Shown here: positions 36,294 through 45,265 of the stretch, piece by piece
Numbering within the stretch: the first letter of the stretch is position 1
How the letters are laid out: each line of letters begins with the position of its first letter
From: Aureivirga sp. CE67
Lineage (GTDB): Bacteria > Bacteroidota > Bacteroidia > Flavobacteriales > Flavobacteriaceae
Assembly (NCBI RefSeq): GCF_015767245.1
Contig: NZ_JADOTV010000022.1
Location: 1 to 64,000, forward strand
Direction: 5' to 3'
DNA length: 64,000 nucleotides
Position numbers and translations under genes: made by a program
Notes under the pieces: model-generated
The model's database searches: none
What the model saw: only the letters and a program-made list of their open reading frames with translations
What the model was told of the DNA's origin: nothing

Positions 36294-37337
36294 TTATTTC
36301 GAAGCCTTTTTTATAGCTTTACTTAAATCTTTTACTTGATCTTGATGAACAATATAAAAAGTTCCTAGATGATGCCTACTATATATAATATCACCTGTTT
36401 GAGCATTTACAATTTGAAGCAAAGTTATATTGAAATCATAACTAAATCTTAGATAATAAAAAGGCTCGTTGTTTAAAATTTTTTGATCCAAGTCTTCATG
36501 AGGAATGATTTCATATGGAAATTTATAATAATTCGTAAAAACTTTTTCCATATCTTCTAACGAAGGAATTGGACCGCTAGGTCTATTTTTAAAATCCATA
36601 AAATGGTTTTCTCCATTTTTAGAAATATATAAAGTTTCAGTAGTAAGCTTTTTTAATTCAGAAGATTCTATCGTTTTTTTGTATAATGAATGTTGTTCTT
36701 CGTTCTCGATGATACTATTGAATTTTTGAAGATTATTTTTAAAAAAACCTAAAGAATTATTTAAAGCAAAATCATCATTATATATTAATTGATATAGATC
36801 TTCTTCTGTAGTACCAGAATTTGAAATGGCAGTTATATATTCCATTTTAGGAGATAAGATGATCTGTGCAATTTCTTCTTTTTCAAGCTTTTTTAAATTC
36901 TTTAAAATTTCCTCTTTAGTCTTTTTCTTTTTTGAGATTTCTTTCAAATCAGCCTCATTTTCATAGAAAAATATATCAAGATAAATATATAAGTTTTGTC
37001 TAATATTCTGAGTTCTCATACCAAAGGAATGAGCAAAACTTTCTAATTTCACAATCGAAAAATCTCCTAAATAATAATCTTTATCCTTAAAATCAGTTTC
37101 TCTAACTAATTTATAAGGTGTAATTGTCCATACTTCCTTTAAAATTTTATCATATTTATCTTTTTCATAGATATCTGACAAAACAAAAACTGTGGTAGTT
37201 TTTTTGAAACGCTCAAAAATTTCAGATTTAGTTTTTTTTGGATTTACTTCAAGAATTTTACCTAAAGAAATTTGTCCAAAAGAGACAATACTTATTAACA
37301 ATGAAAATATCAGCGTAGTAATTTTTTTAAAGCTCAT
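36294..37337 (-). CDS. Exported protein of unknown family A, copy 2
   Basis: Protein of 347 residues, signal peptide ending VSFGQ (residue 22). It has the family A blocks RFKKTTTVFVLSDIYEKDKY, EVWTITPYKLVRETDF, DYYLGDFSIVKLE, FFKNNLQKFNSI, PFYYLRFSY and IVNAQTGDIIY. It lacks the last strand-rich motif that some copies carry and ends KKASK. It follows family B copy 2 by 104 bp, a spacer holding a perfect 16-bp inverted repeat. It appears intact and is predicted to be periplasmic or surface-exposed. Confidence 0.85.
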   Translation of the reverse strand: MSFKKITTLIFSLLISIVSFGQISLGKILEVNPKKTKSEIFERFKKTTTVFVLSDIYEKDKYDKILKEVWTITPYKLVRETDFKDKDYYLGDFSIVKLESFAHSFGMRTQNIRQNLYIYLDIFFYENEADLKEISKKKKTKEEILKNLKKLEKEEIAQIILSPKMEYITAISNSGTTEEDLYQLIYNDDFALNNSLGFFKNNLQKFNSIIENEEQHSLYKKTIESSELKKLTTETLYISKNGENHFMDFKNRPSGPIPSLEDMEKVFTNYYKFPYEIIPHEDLDQKILNNEPFYYLRFSYDFNITLLQIVNAQTGDIIYSRHHLGTFYIVHQDQVKDLSKAIKKASK

Positions 37338-37368
37338 TTTTTTAGTTTTTTGGACAAATAAATAATTG

Positions 37369-37410
37369 TAATTGAGTAAAATAATTTTCAGAGATTATTT
37401 TACTCAATTA
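37369..37410. terminator. Hairpin between family B copy 2 and family A copy 2
   Basis: A perfect 16-bp inverted repeat: TAATTGAGTAAAATAA (37369-37384) and TTATTTTACTCAATTA (37395-37410). It probably ends the family B copy 2 transcript, though the T tract on the minus strand is interrupted. Confidence 0.6.
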
Positions 37411-37441
37411 ATTTTTCTGATTTTCATCAAAGATGAGATAA

Positions 37442-39073
37442 CTATTCTACATCTATTTTTTCAAGTCTTAAAGATGATTTTTCTTTTTCTTCATCGTACT
37501 CATAAATCAATACATATCCTAATTTCGCTGGAAGTGCTGTATATTTTACTTTTTCATTTTTAGGAATAGAAAAACTTGTTTCTTTAAATTTTGAATCTTG
37601 AAACACAACTGTTTTATAAGTTAATTTAGGATCTTTCTTATCCGAATTATCATAGTCTAAGAATGTTGTATAAAACTTATTATGTTTTTTATCAACCTGC
37701 GTCTGTAAATAATCAAAATATCCAAAAGTGTTCAAATAATGAGCAGATTCTTGTGGTGTAGAAAAATCTGAAAGACCTCCATATAGTGATTTTGCTTTTT
37801 CAATTTTTGTTAAATCAACTAAATTAAAATCATTATCAAACTGGAAGAAATATGCATCTTTAATCATAATTTTTGATGCCTGAGCTAAACCAAGTGTAAT
37901 AATCTTAGCTGTAACCCCACCAGCAGAAACCGCTTTTTTATATTGTTCTCCAATTGCAACAAACCCATCATCTGTTTTGACAACGTTGTGGAAGAAAACA
38001 TAATTCTTACCTTTTTCCTTATTTTCTTGTTGGAATTTTTGGAATAATTGATTTTCCCAACTTATCTGTTTTCCTGAAAGTTTTTTACCATCATAGCTAA
38101 ATTTCTCAATAAATAAACCAGAACTTATTCCTTTTCTCAAGTTTTTAGGTCCAACATAATACTCTCCTAAAGCAACAATCTCCTCATCCGTGAATATTAC
38201 ATTTAAATAAGATTTGAATTGTTCTTTCTTTTTGATTTTGTAAGGAATTTCTTCTGAGTAAATTAATTCTCCTGTATCAACTTTTATGATTTTGAAAAAA
38301 GAAGATTTCGTTTGCTTACGATAATTTGTATTATGATTATAAGCATCAATATGAATTGATGCATCAATGTTAAATTCTGTGATGGCAGCAAATGACTTAC
38401 CAATACCTAATATTTTATATTCTTTCAATTCTCTCGAACCTACTTTTGTATTTCCGATTCCAAAAAAACCAAATTTAATATCAACAACTTTATTTCTGAC
38501 ATACTCAATGGTATCTTTTTCATTTTTCATTCCCCAAACCTCACCATTTCCTGTCGGAATGTATTGTACTTGCTCTCCTTGGTTTTTGAAAAACTTCAAT
38601 AAGATTCCCTTTTTATCAATTGGAATTAAACGGATTTCATTATTCCTATCATATTGATTTTTTGTATAAATAACATCTTGACGAGTTAATTTATATTCCA
38701 AAGGCTCTACTTCTTGTCCTTTTCTATCATAACCAATCAGTTTTATAAACTTTCTTTGCTCATTAAAGAATAAAAAAGTAATCTGATTTCCATCAAAAAC
38801 CCCCTGAATTAATCTCGAATATTTATTTCCTACATAAGATTTTCTAGCTGTTTCATTTAAGTTTTTATCTAAGATAACAATGGCATATTCAGATTTACGA
38901 TCCTCTAAATCATCCACTTTATAGAAGAAGTAATAACCATCCACTTCATTATTATTATCAGATAAACTTCCCGAGTTTAATAATTCGTATCCGCTAATAT
39001 TTTCAATAACTTTTGATTGAGCAAAAATCATATTCGTAGCAAATAGAAATAAAAAGAATATTATTTTTTTCAT
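37442..39073 (-). CDS. Exported protein of unknown family B, copy 2
   Basis: Protein of 543 residues, signal peptide ending IFAQ (residue 19). It is a full-length paralogue of the gene at 34540; the blocks VDGYYFFYKVDDLEDRKSEY and ILDKNLNETARKSYVG are nearly identical. It differs by an insertion after YIPTGNGEVWG (about 175-210) and by lysine-rich loops. The family is unnamed here (possibly DUF6770). It follows the M48 peptidase gene by 25 bp and so is probably co-transcribed with it. Confidence 0.82.
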   Translation of the reverse strand: MKKIIFFLFLFATNMIFAQSKVIENISGYELLNSGSLSDNNNEVDGYYFFYKVDDLEDRKSEYAIVILDKNLNETARKSYVGNKYSRLIQGVFDGNQITFLFFNEQRKFIKLIGYDRKGQEVEPLEYKLTRQDVIYTKNQYDRNNEIRLIPIDKKGILLKFFKNQGEQVQYIPTGNGEVWGMKNEKDTIEYVRNKVVDIKFGFFGIGNTKVGSRELKEYKILGIGKSFAAITEFNIDASIHIDAYNHNTNYRKQTKSSFFKIIKVDTGELIYSEEIPYKIKKKEQFKSYLNVIFTDEEIVALGEYYVGPKNLRKGISSGLFIEKFSYDGKKLSGKQISWENQLFQKFQQENKEKGKNYVFFHNVVKTDDGFVAIGEQYKKAVSAGGVTAKIITLGLAQASKIMIKDAYFFQFDNDFNLVDLTKIEKAKSLYGGLSDFSTPQESAHYLNTFGYFDYLQTQVDKKHNKFYTTFLDYDNSDKKDPKLTYKTVVFQDSKFKETSFSIPKNEKVKYTALPAKLGYVLIYEYDEEKEKSSLRLEKIDVE

Positions 39074-39098
39074 TTTTTATATCAATTATTTTTTGTGT

Positions 39099-40427
39099 TT
39101 ATATTTTTAATTCTAATCCGTAGTGTTTTTCATAAGCTTCGATTAATTCCCGAATATCTTTTATAGAGGAATTATTCATAAACATTCGAATTTCATCCAA
39201 AGATGATTTCTCTTCCGAATTTGAAGGTTGATCTACATATTTCCCTAAAGCTAATTTTGATTTCAGACGATAAAGTTTAATTAATAACCTAGAGAATTCA
39301 TCTATATAGAAAGTATTATTTTCTGCGTTTAATTTATTTGCTAGCATATAAAAAGAAACATCCAAATAGTTCTGATCAATGTAACTTTTGATAATTAATT
39401 TTTCCGCAAGAGTTTTATATTTCTTAAAAGAGCTATTTATTGTTTTAGGGATATTCAAAGTATCTTTAATCTCTCCTTTTATTCTAAGTATTCTGTCTTT
39501 AATATGTGGATGTGTTCTTAGCGAATCTGGATTATTCTCTTCAAAATCATCTAGAGTTGCATCACTATCAAAAAAGGACATTTCTTCCTCCTCTTCTTCT
39601 AATAAATGTTTTTTAAACTTATAATTCTTAAAACTAAAAATACTATCCCAAGCAATTTTTTTACTAAAAATCAATTCCTCAATCAATTCCATTTTTTTCA
39701 TAGAAGTGTATGCAAAATACTCTTTATACCCAGAATTTAGGTAATATTTTTTTCCATACTCATCCGCAGCAAACTCATTTACTCTAGAAGTACTCGTAAT
39801 ATCATATCTTATTTTTTTCAATAAAGCTCTTCCTGCCTTCCCTTTTCCATAAGAAAGATTCTTTATTTTTTCTACTTCATCTTTAGTTTTTTTAGAATTA
39901 TAGAAATGAATGATAGAATCTGTCTTTTGCTTACTGTGTTCTAAGTTTTGATGTGCTAGCTCATGACATAACACAAAAGCTAGTTCGTCTTCATTATCCA
40001 ATAAATAAATCAGTCCAAGATTAACAACAAAAAGTCCATTTCCATAAGCAGCTGCATTTGGAATAAGACTTTTATTAATCAAAATCGTATGTTCTTGAGT
40101 ATTACTAGAATTATTTTTTACAATTTTCTGAAGAATATTATTTAGTTTCGAATTTAATTCTTCATTAAAGATATATGTACTATCCTCCAGATTACTCTTA
40201 ATTCTCTTTAAAGATTTATCTAAAAACTTTTCTAACTCCTCTTCATGCTCTTTCGTATAGCTAGCTTTCTTTTTTTGTTTATAGATTTCTTCTATTCTTT
40301 TAATTAAAGCTTCTTTTTTACCAAAATTATTATAAGAATATTCAATTGTATTCTCTGTGTTTTGTCCTAATGAATTAAAAGAAAAAAATGAGAATAAAAT
40401 TAGAAATACTAACAACGTTTTCTTCAT
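39099..40427 (-). CDS. Exported M48-family zinc metallopeptidase
   Basis: Peptidase of 442 residues with a signal peptide (ending SLGQ, about residue 22). The zinc site is HELAH (H155, E156, H159) with a third ligand in NEFAAD (E218), the M48 pattern. The C-terminal third (about 260-442) is helical, with an acidic run around residue 270-290. Unlike HtpX-type members it has no internal membrane helices, so it should act in the periplasm. It sits in the middle of the A/B paralogue cluster between family A copy 3 and family B copy 2, where it could process these proteins. Confidence 0.88.
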   Translation of the reverse strand: MKKTLLVFLILFSFFSFNSLGQNTENTIEYSYNNFGKKEALIKRIEEIYKQKKKASYTKEHEEELEKFLDKSLKRIKSNLEDSTYIFNEELNSKLNNILQKIVKNNSSNTQEHTILINKSLIPNAAAYGNGLFVVNLGLIYLLDNEDELAFVLCHELAHQNLEHSKQKTDSIIHFYNSKKTKDEVEKIKNLSYGKGKAGRALLKKIRYDITSTSRVNEFAADEYGKKYYLNSGYKEYFAYTSMKKMELIEELIFSKKIAWDSIFSFKNYKFKKHLLEEEEEEMSFFDSDATLDDFEENNPDSLRTHPHIKDRILRIKGEIKDTLNIPKTINSSFKKYKTLAEKLIIKSYIDQNYLDVSFYMLANKLNAENNTFYIDEFSRLLIKLYRLKSKLALGKYVDQPSNSEEKSSLDEIRMFMNNSSIKDIRELIEAYEKHYGLELKI

Positions 40428-40437
40428 AGGTATTGTA

Positions 40438-40476
40438 TTAAAAATACAACCCCAGAATCAGATTCCAGGGTTGTAT
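40438..40476 (-). terminator. Terminator of family A copy 3
   Basis: On the minus strand ATACAACCCTGGAATC pairs with ATTCTGGGGTTGTAT, followed by TTTTT. It lies between family A copy 3 and the M48 gene. Confidence 0.8.
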
Positions 40477-40484
40477 AAAATTTA

Positions 40485-41537
40485 TTATTTAGCAGCTTTC
40501 TTCACTGCTTTACTGATTGCTTTGATATGCTTTTCTTTAAGACTAAAACTTAGTGATGCTTTTTTATATTTTCTAAATACAACTTCACCTGTTTGAGCAT
40601 TTACAACATGAATGAATTTTTGACCATTTACAAAAGCAAATCTTAAATAATAGATTGGTTTTTCATCCAAAATCATTTGATCTAATTTTGCAGGCTCAAT
40701 AATTTCATATTTGTAAGGATAAGCTTTTTCAAACCCATCTTTCATTTTTTTCAATTGCGCTTCAGCTGATGGGTCTTTTCTATTTTTCATCATTCTGAAG
40801 TATTGCTTGATATTATCAGGAACATATAAAGTTCCTGTAGCTAATTTTTTCAACTCAGAATCTTTAGAATCTGTATCATATAACCAATATCTTTCTTCTT
40901 TTTGAATCAATGCATTGATTTTTTGCATGTTATTCTTGAAAAAACCTAATGAATTATTTGTTGCAATTTCATCATTGTAAACCATTTGATAAATATCATT
41001 AGAAGTAGTTCCTGCAGTATTTAATGCTAAAGCAATAAATTCCCAATTCGCACTTAACTGAACGCGTGCAATATCATGATGCTTTGGATTTTTTAATTTT
41101 TTAAGAATTTCTTCTTTTGTCTTCTTTCCTTTTGCAATTTTCTTTAAATCAGACTCATTTTGATATAAATAAATATCTAAATAAACATGCATTCTCTCAA
41201 CAAGAGTTCCATTTTTCATTCTGTAAGAAGAAGTATATCCATCTAATTTTCCAACAGAATAATTTCCGAAATAATAATCTTGATAATTAAAATCTGATTC
41301 ATCTACTAATTTATAAGGAGAAACTGTCCAAACTTCATCTAGAATCTCTTTATATTTACTTTTTTCATGCACATTTGATAAAACAAAAATTGTTGTAGAT
41401 TTTTTAAATCTATCAAAAATTTCAGGTTTAATTTTTTTAGGCTTACCAATATGAGTTTTTCCAACAGAAACTTGTCCAAAGGAAACGATACTGATAAATA
41501 ATAAAAGTAATAATGAGGTAATTTTTTTTGTATTCAT
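40485..41537 (-). CDS. Exported protein of unknown family A, copy 3
   Basis: Protein of 350 residues, signal peptide ending VSFGQ (residue 22). It carries the family A blocks RFKKSTTIFVLSNVHEKSKY, EVWTVSPYKLVDESDF, DYYFGNYSVGKLDG, FFKNNMQKINAL, PIYYLRFAFVNG and HVVNAQTGEVVF. It ends KKAAK. A promoter of the TATATTTG type lies directly upstream, as in copies 4 and 5, and its own terminator follows, so it seems to be transcribed alone. Confidence 0.86.
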   Translation of the reverse strand: MNTKKITSLLLLLFISIVSFGQVSVGKTHIGKPKKIKPEIFDRFKKSTTIFVLSNVHEKSKYKEILDEVWTVSPYKLVDESDFNYQDYYFGNYSVGKLDGYTSSYRMKNGTLVERMHVYLDIYLYQNESDLKKIAKGKKTKEEILKKLKNPKHHDIARVQLSANWEFIALALNTAGTTSNDIYQMVYNDEIATNNSLGFFKNNMQKINALIQKEERYWLYDTDSKDSELKKLATGTLYVPDNIKQYFRMMKNRKDPSAEAQLKKMKDGFEKAYPYKYEIIEPAKLDQMILDEKPIYYLRFAFVNGQKFIHVVNAQTGEVVFRKYKKASLSFSLKEKHIKAISKAVKKAAK

Positions 41538-41553
41538 TTTTTAAATTTTTTTG

Positions 41554-41583
41554 CAAATATAAAACTTAATATTAGTTAAAAAA
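41554..41583 (-). promoter_or_regulatory. Promoter of family A copy 3
   Basis: On the minus strand TATATTTG (41554-41561) lies 16-18 nt downstream of a six-T tract. The same arrangement and flanks (TTAACTAATAT) occur before copies 4 and 5. Confidence 0.6.
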
Positions 41584-41826
41584 TTATTTTATATTCAAAT
41601 AAAATACATCTATACATTTTATATATTGTTTTAATTATTAATAAAAACATTATCCCTCAATACATAATTTCCTTTAATCAGAGTGTTAAACGTAATAAAA
41701 AGTCGTTCATTGAAGTTTACTAAAACAAATAGTGTATATTTTTTTTTCAAAAGAAGAATTGAAAATGGCTATTTTTTTTATCTCAAAACAATTACTTAAC
41801 TACCAATTCTTAAGATTATTCATAAA

Positions 41827-41858
41827 ACAGAACCTTAGAATTAGATTCTAAAGTTCTG
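41827..41858 (-). terminator. Hairpin downstream of the family A remnant
   Basis: CAGAAC.TTAGAAT pairs with ATTCTAA.GTTCTG. It is a near-copy of the hairpin at 43285-43316 that follows family A copy 5, with TTTTATG beyond it on the minus strand. Confidence 0.65.
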
Positions 41859-41867
41859 TCTAAATGT

Positions 41868-41931
41868 TTATTTTTTCAAAGCTTTCTTTATAGCTTTATT
41901 AATACTTTCAATATGTTTATCTTTAAAATAA
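41868..41931 (-). pseudogene. 3'-terminal remnant of a family A gene
   Basis: The 64 bp are identical to the 3' end of copy 5 (43326-43389) and encode the terminal YFKDKHIESINKAIKKALKK and its TAA stop at 41868. No upstream part of the gene remains: the sequence turns directly into the stop codon of copy 4, in another frame. It marks a recombination junction between tandem family A genes. Confidence 0.8.
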
Positions 41932-42984
41932 TTATTTCGATGCTTTTTTAATAGCTTTACTTAAAGCCTTGAATTGTTTATCGTCAACACTATATAAAAA
42001 CCCTCCCTTTATACACTCTTTATATACTACTTCTCCAGTTTGTGCATTTACTATATGAAGAAATTTTTTCGGATTATTATACCCAAACCTTAAATAATAA
42101 ATAGGTTCATTATCTAAGATTTTCTGATCTAATTCCTTTTTTGAAATAAGTGTATAATCATATTTATAATTATCATCCAAAATCTGTTTCATATCTTCAG
42201 GTGTTGGATTTTTTTTAGTTCTATACATCTTTTTTAAATCCATAAAATGAAAATAAATATCTTCTTGAATATATAAGTTTTGTGAAGCTAATTTCTTTAA
42301 TTCTGGTGCAATAATCTCTTTATCAAGCAATGTGTATTTTCCATCTTTTTGTAAAATTTCATTTAATTTTTGAAGGTTGTTTTTTAAAAAACCTAAAGAA
42401 TTATTTGTAGAAAAATCATCATTATAAATTGCTTGAATAAAATCTTCTTTCGTACCTCCATCAGCGCTTAATAGAATTCCATAATATTCCATTGTAGGAA
42501 TTAATAATATTTGAGCAATTTCAGCTTTTTTGATCTTTTCCAAATTATCAAGTACCTCTTGCGCTGTTTTTTCTCCTTTTTTAATTTTATTTAAAGCAGA
42601 TGTATTTTTAAATAAAAAAACATCTATGTAGATATAACAATTATAAGTAGTAATCCCACTATTCATTAGGTATGAATTCTTAAATCCATCTAATTTTGCC
42701 ACAGAATAATTTCCTAAATAATAATCTTTTTCTTTAAAATCTGCCTCATTCACTACTTTAAAAGGAGTCACAGTCCATATTTCTTTTAGTAATTCCTCAT
42801 ATCTATCTTTTTCATCCAAACTTGACATTACAAAGATTGTAGTCGTTTTTTTAAAACGCTCCAATAATTTAGGCTTTACAAAACTTGACTTTTCAGATTT
42901 AAATTTCCCAACATTGATTTGCCCAACAGAAGCAATACTAATTAACAATAAAAATAACAGGCTAATTGTTTTTTTAATACTCAT
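41932..42984 (-). CDS. Exported protein of unknown family A, copy 4
   Basis: Protein of 350 residues, signal peptide ending ASVGQ (residue 22). It carries the family A blocks RFKKTTTIFVMSSLDEKDRY, EIWTVTPFKVVNEADF, DYYLGNYSVAKLDG, FLKNNLQKLNEI, PIYYLRFGYN and HIVNAQTGEVVY, and ends KKASK. Its 3' end abuts a leftover tail of another family A gene, so its present position arose by recombination. It has its own TATATTTG promoter and is predicted to be exported; its function is unknown. Confidence 0.86.
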   Translation of the reverse strand: MSIKKTISLLFLLLISIASVGQINVGKFKSEKSSFVKPKLLERFKKTTTIFVMSSLDEKDRYEELLKEIWTVTPFKVVNEADFKEKDYYLGNYSVAKLDGFKNSYLMNSGITTYNCYIYIDVFLFKNTSALNKIKKGEKTAQEVLDNLEKIKKAEIAQILLIPTMEYYGILLSADGGTKEDFIQAIYNDDFSTNNSLGFLKNNLQKLNEILQKDGKYTLLDKEIIAPELKKLASQNLYIQEDIYFHFMDLKKMYRTKKNPTPEDMKQILDDNYKYDYTLISKKELDQKILDNEPIYYLRFGYNNPKKFLHIVNAQTGEVVYKECIKGGFLYSVDDKQFKALSKAIKKASK

Positions 42985-43000
42985 TTTTTTAACTTTTCGA

Positions 43001-43030
43001 CAAATATAGAATTATATATTAGTTAAAAAA
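43001..43030 (-). promoter_or_regulatory. Promoter of family A copy 4
   Basis: On the minus strand TATATTTG (43001-43008) follows a six-T tract by 16-18 nt. About 60 bp around it are nearly identical to the promoter of copy 5. Confidence 0.6.
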
Positions 43031-43284
43031 TTAATTTATATCCAAATAAAATACACATATACATTTAATCTCTTATTTTAATTATTAATAAAAACACTAT
43101 ATTTCAATACGTAATTTCCTTTAATCAGAGTGTTAAACGTAATAAAAAGTTGTTCATAAATATTTTTTAAAACAAGAAATTCATTTTTTCAAAATGTATT
43201 TTTTTTCAAAAGAAGAATTGAAAATGACTATTTTTTTATCTCAAAACAATTACTTAACTACCAATTCTTAAGATTATTCATAAA

Positions 43285-43316
43285 ACAGAACCTTAGAATC
43301 GGGTTCTAAAGTTCTG
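43285..43316 (-). terminator. Terminator-like hairpin of family A copy 5
   Basis: CAGAACTTTAGAA and TTCTAAGGTTCTG pair on the minus strand around CCCGA, followed by TTTTATG. It is duplicated at 41827-41858. Confidence 0.65.
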
Positions 43317-43325
43317 TCTAAATGT

Positions 43326-44429
43326 TTATTTTTTCAAAGCTTTCTTTATAGCTTTATTAATACTTTCAATATGTTTATCTTTAAAATAATTTTTAAAAGA
43401 AGGTTTTTTATATATTTTAAGAATAACTTCTCCATTTTGAGCATTTACGATATGATAAAACTTTCCACCAGTAATAAAAATAGCTCTTAAATAATAAATC
43501 GGTTCTTTATCTAAAATCATTTTATCTAATTCCTTCATATCAACAACCGCATATTTATAATCATAAGTATCCGTAAATTCCTCTTTCATTTTAGCTAACA
43601 TAGCAGCAGGACTCGTATCTCTTCTTTCATTCTTTTTTATAAAAAACTCTTTGATATTCTCAGGTAGATATAAAGTTTCGGTAGCTATTTTTTTTAATTC
43701 ATCATTTTTAAATTTATCATCTTTAATAAAAGACATACCCTCTTCTTGAATTAAAGAGTTTAGTTTCTGCATGTTATTTTTGAAAAAACCTAAAGAATTA
43801 TTTGTACATATGTCATCATTAAATATCGTTTGATAAACATCAAAACTTGGCATTAATACAGAAGCCGAAGCTGAATTAGCAAACTCCGTAGTTGGACTTA
43901 AAAACATACGGCCAATCGGAATTTTTTTAACTATATTTTTCTTATTCTTTTTGAAAACAACTTTTTTCAAATTATGATCAACTACTTTAACCTTTAATTT
44001 TTCTTCTTTTGTATATTTTCCTTCAGCAATTTCTTCTAAATCAGACTCGTTATCATACAAAAAAACATCTAAATAAATATAAATATTACTTATTGGATGA
44101 CCACTTTGCGTATAACCAGTATGCATTAATCCTTCTAATTTTACAATTGAATAATCTCCAAAATAGTAATCCTTAAAATTATAATCTATTTCATCAACTA
44201 ATTTATACGGAGTAACTGTCCAAACATCATCTAGAATTTTTTTGTATTCACTTCTTTCATGCACATTTGATAAAACAAAAATTGTTGTAGATTTTTTAAA
44301 ACGATCAAAATACTCCTTTTTAATTTTTTTAGCTTTTGCAAAAGGATATTTATTTACTGAAACTTGTGAAAACATTTTTAAACTTACAAACAATAAAAGT
44401 AGTAATAGGGTGATTTTTTTTAAATTCAT
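43326..44429 (-). CDS. Exported protein of unknown family A, copy 5
   Basis: Protein of 367 residues, signal peptide ending MFSQ (residue 22). It carries the family A blocks RFKKSTTIFVLSNVHERSEY, DVWTVTPYKLVDEIDY, DYYFGDYSIVKLEG, FFKNNMQKLNSL, PIYYLRAIF and HIVNAQNGEVIL. A lysine-rich insertion (about 142-170) makes it longer than copies 2-4. It ends KKALKK, the ending also preserved in the remnant at 41868. It follows the lipoprotein gene at 44477 by 47 bp and has its own promoter in that gap. Confidence 0.86.
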   Translation of the reverse strand: MNLKKITLLLLLLFVSLKMFSQVSVNKYPFAKAKKIKKEYFDRFKKSTTIFVLSNVHERSEYKKILDDVWTVTPYKLVDEIDYNFKDYYFGDYSIVKLEGLMHTGYTQSGHPISNIYIYLDVFLYDNESDLEEIAEGKYTKEEKLKVKVVDHNLKKVVFKKNKKNIVKKIPIGRMFLSPTTEFANSASASVLMPSFDVYQTIFNDDICTNNSLGFFKNNMQKLNSLIQEEGMSFIKDDKFKNDELKKIATETLYLPENIKEFFIKKNERRDTSPAAMLAKMKEEFTDTYDYKYAVVDMKELDKMILDKEPIYYLRAIFITGGKFYHIVNAQNGEVILKIYKKPSFKNYFKDKHIESINKAIKKALKK

Positions 44430-44446
44430 TTTTTTAAATTTTTCGA

Positions 44447-44476
44447 CAAATATAGAATTATATATTAGTTAAAAAA
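44447..44476 (-). promoter_or_regulatory. Promoter of family A copy 5
   Basis: On the minus strand TATATTTG (44447-44454) follows a six-T tract (44471-44476). The element overlaps the 47-bp gap after the preceding lipoprotein gene and the stretch is duplicated before copy 4. Confidence 0.6.
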
Positions 44477-45262
44477 TTAATTTATATCCAAAATAGTATC
44501 CAATTTAATACTTAATCTTTTATTTTTTTCATTATTAAAATAATCACTCTTTAACCTATACTTTCCTTCTGAAAGAGAATCCAATGAAATAAAAAATTGT
44601 CCTTTACTATTTTCTATCTCATATTTAAGTTTCACTTTTTCACCTTTATCATTTTCAATTTTATCAACTTTCACATGTCGAGAGCTCTGTACTTGAATGA
44701 TTTCATCATTTGCCAAAAAAATAGAATAACTACCATCTTTATTTTCGATCAATTTGATTTCAATATCAGGATTCTTTGCTGCAAATTTTTCAATCTCTCC
44801 AAAAGATTGATAATATGATTGATTTATTAAAGCATCCAAATAGTTATAAAAAGCAGACATTACATCTAATTTCAATTTTAAAATCACCAACTGATCTTCC
44901 AAATCTTCGAAATCATCTAAACTTTCAAAAGTTAATCTTCTATCAAATTTCGTTTCCACAAAAAAATCATTGTATAGACGGAATATCCTTTCTTTTTCAT
45001 CCAGTAAAGGATCTTTTTCATCTAACTTTTCAATAAATCGTTTAAATATTTTTTTTTCTTTTTCACTAGAATAGACATCTGGTTGTTCTTTCGATCTTAC
45101 TATCAAAAGGTAATAATACATTTCTGTATTATTCTTTCGTTTTTTATACTGCTCTTCAAAAAAAGAAATAATTTTCTCCTTCTCTCTTTCTTTAATTTCA
45201 TTACATGAAAAATGAAGTATTAAAATGATAAAAAATAAAGCCCTTAAAATTCTTTCTTTCAT
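44477..45262 (-). CDS. Lipoprotein of unknown function, copy 2 of a pair
   Basis: Protein of 261 residues with a signal sequence and lipobox (LHFSC, cysteine 20). The N-terminal half is strongly charged and helical (about 25-160); the C-terminal 100 residues look like two small beta domains (KDGSYSIFLANDEIIQV, GQFFISLDSLSEGKYRLKSDY). The layout, helices then beta domains, matches its upstream neighbour at 45266, and the two look like diverged paralogues. The family is not recognised. It starts 3 bp after that neighbour. Confidence 0.8.
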   Translation of the reverse strand: MKERILRALFFIILILHFSCNEIKEREKEKIISFFEEQYKKRKNNTEMYYYLLIVRSKEQPDVYSSEKEKKIFKRFIEKLDEKDPLLDEKERIFRLYNDFFVETKFDRRLTFESLDDFEDLEDQLVILKLKLDVMSAFYNYLDALINQSYYQSFGEIEKFAAKNPDIEIKLIENKDGSYSIFLANDEIIQVQSSRHVKVDKIENDKGEKVKLKYEIENSKGQFFISLDSLSEGKYRLKSDYFNNEKNKRLSIKLDTILDIN

Positions 45263-45265
45263 AGA

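Larger units (their letters stand above)
41538..41931. other. Spacer between family A copies 3 and 4 with a gene remnant
   Basis: It contains the promoter of copy 3 (41554-41583), AT-rich sequence highly similar to 43014-43325, a terminator-like hairpin (41827-41858) and, adjoining copy 4, a 3' gene remnant (41868-41931). Confidence 0.8.
42985..43325. other. Spacer between family A copies 4 and 5
   Basis: It contains the promoter of copy 4 (43001-43030), an AT-rich region duplicated at 41577-41867, and the terminator-like hairpin of copy 5 (43285-43316). No gene is seen. Confidence 0.8.
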
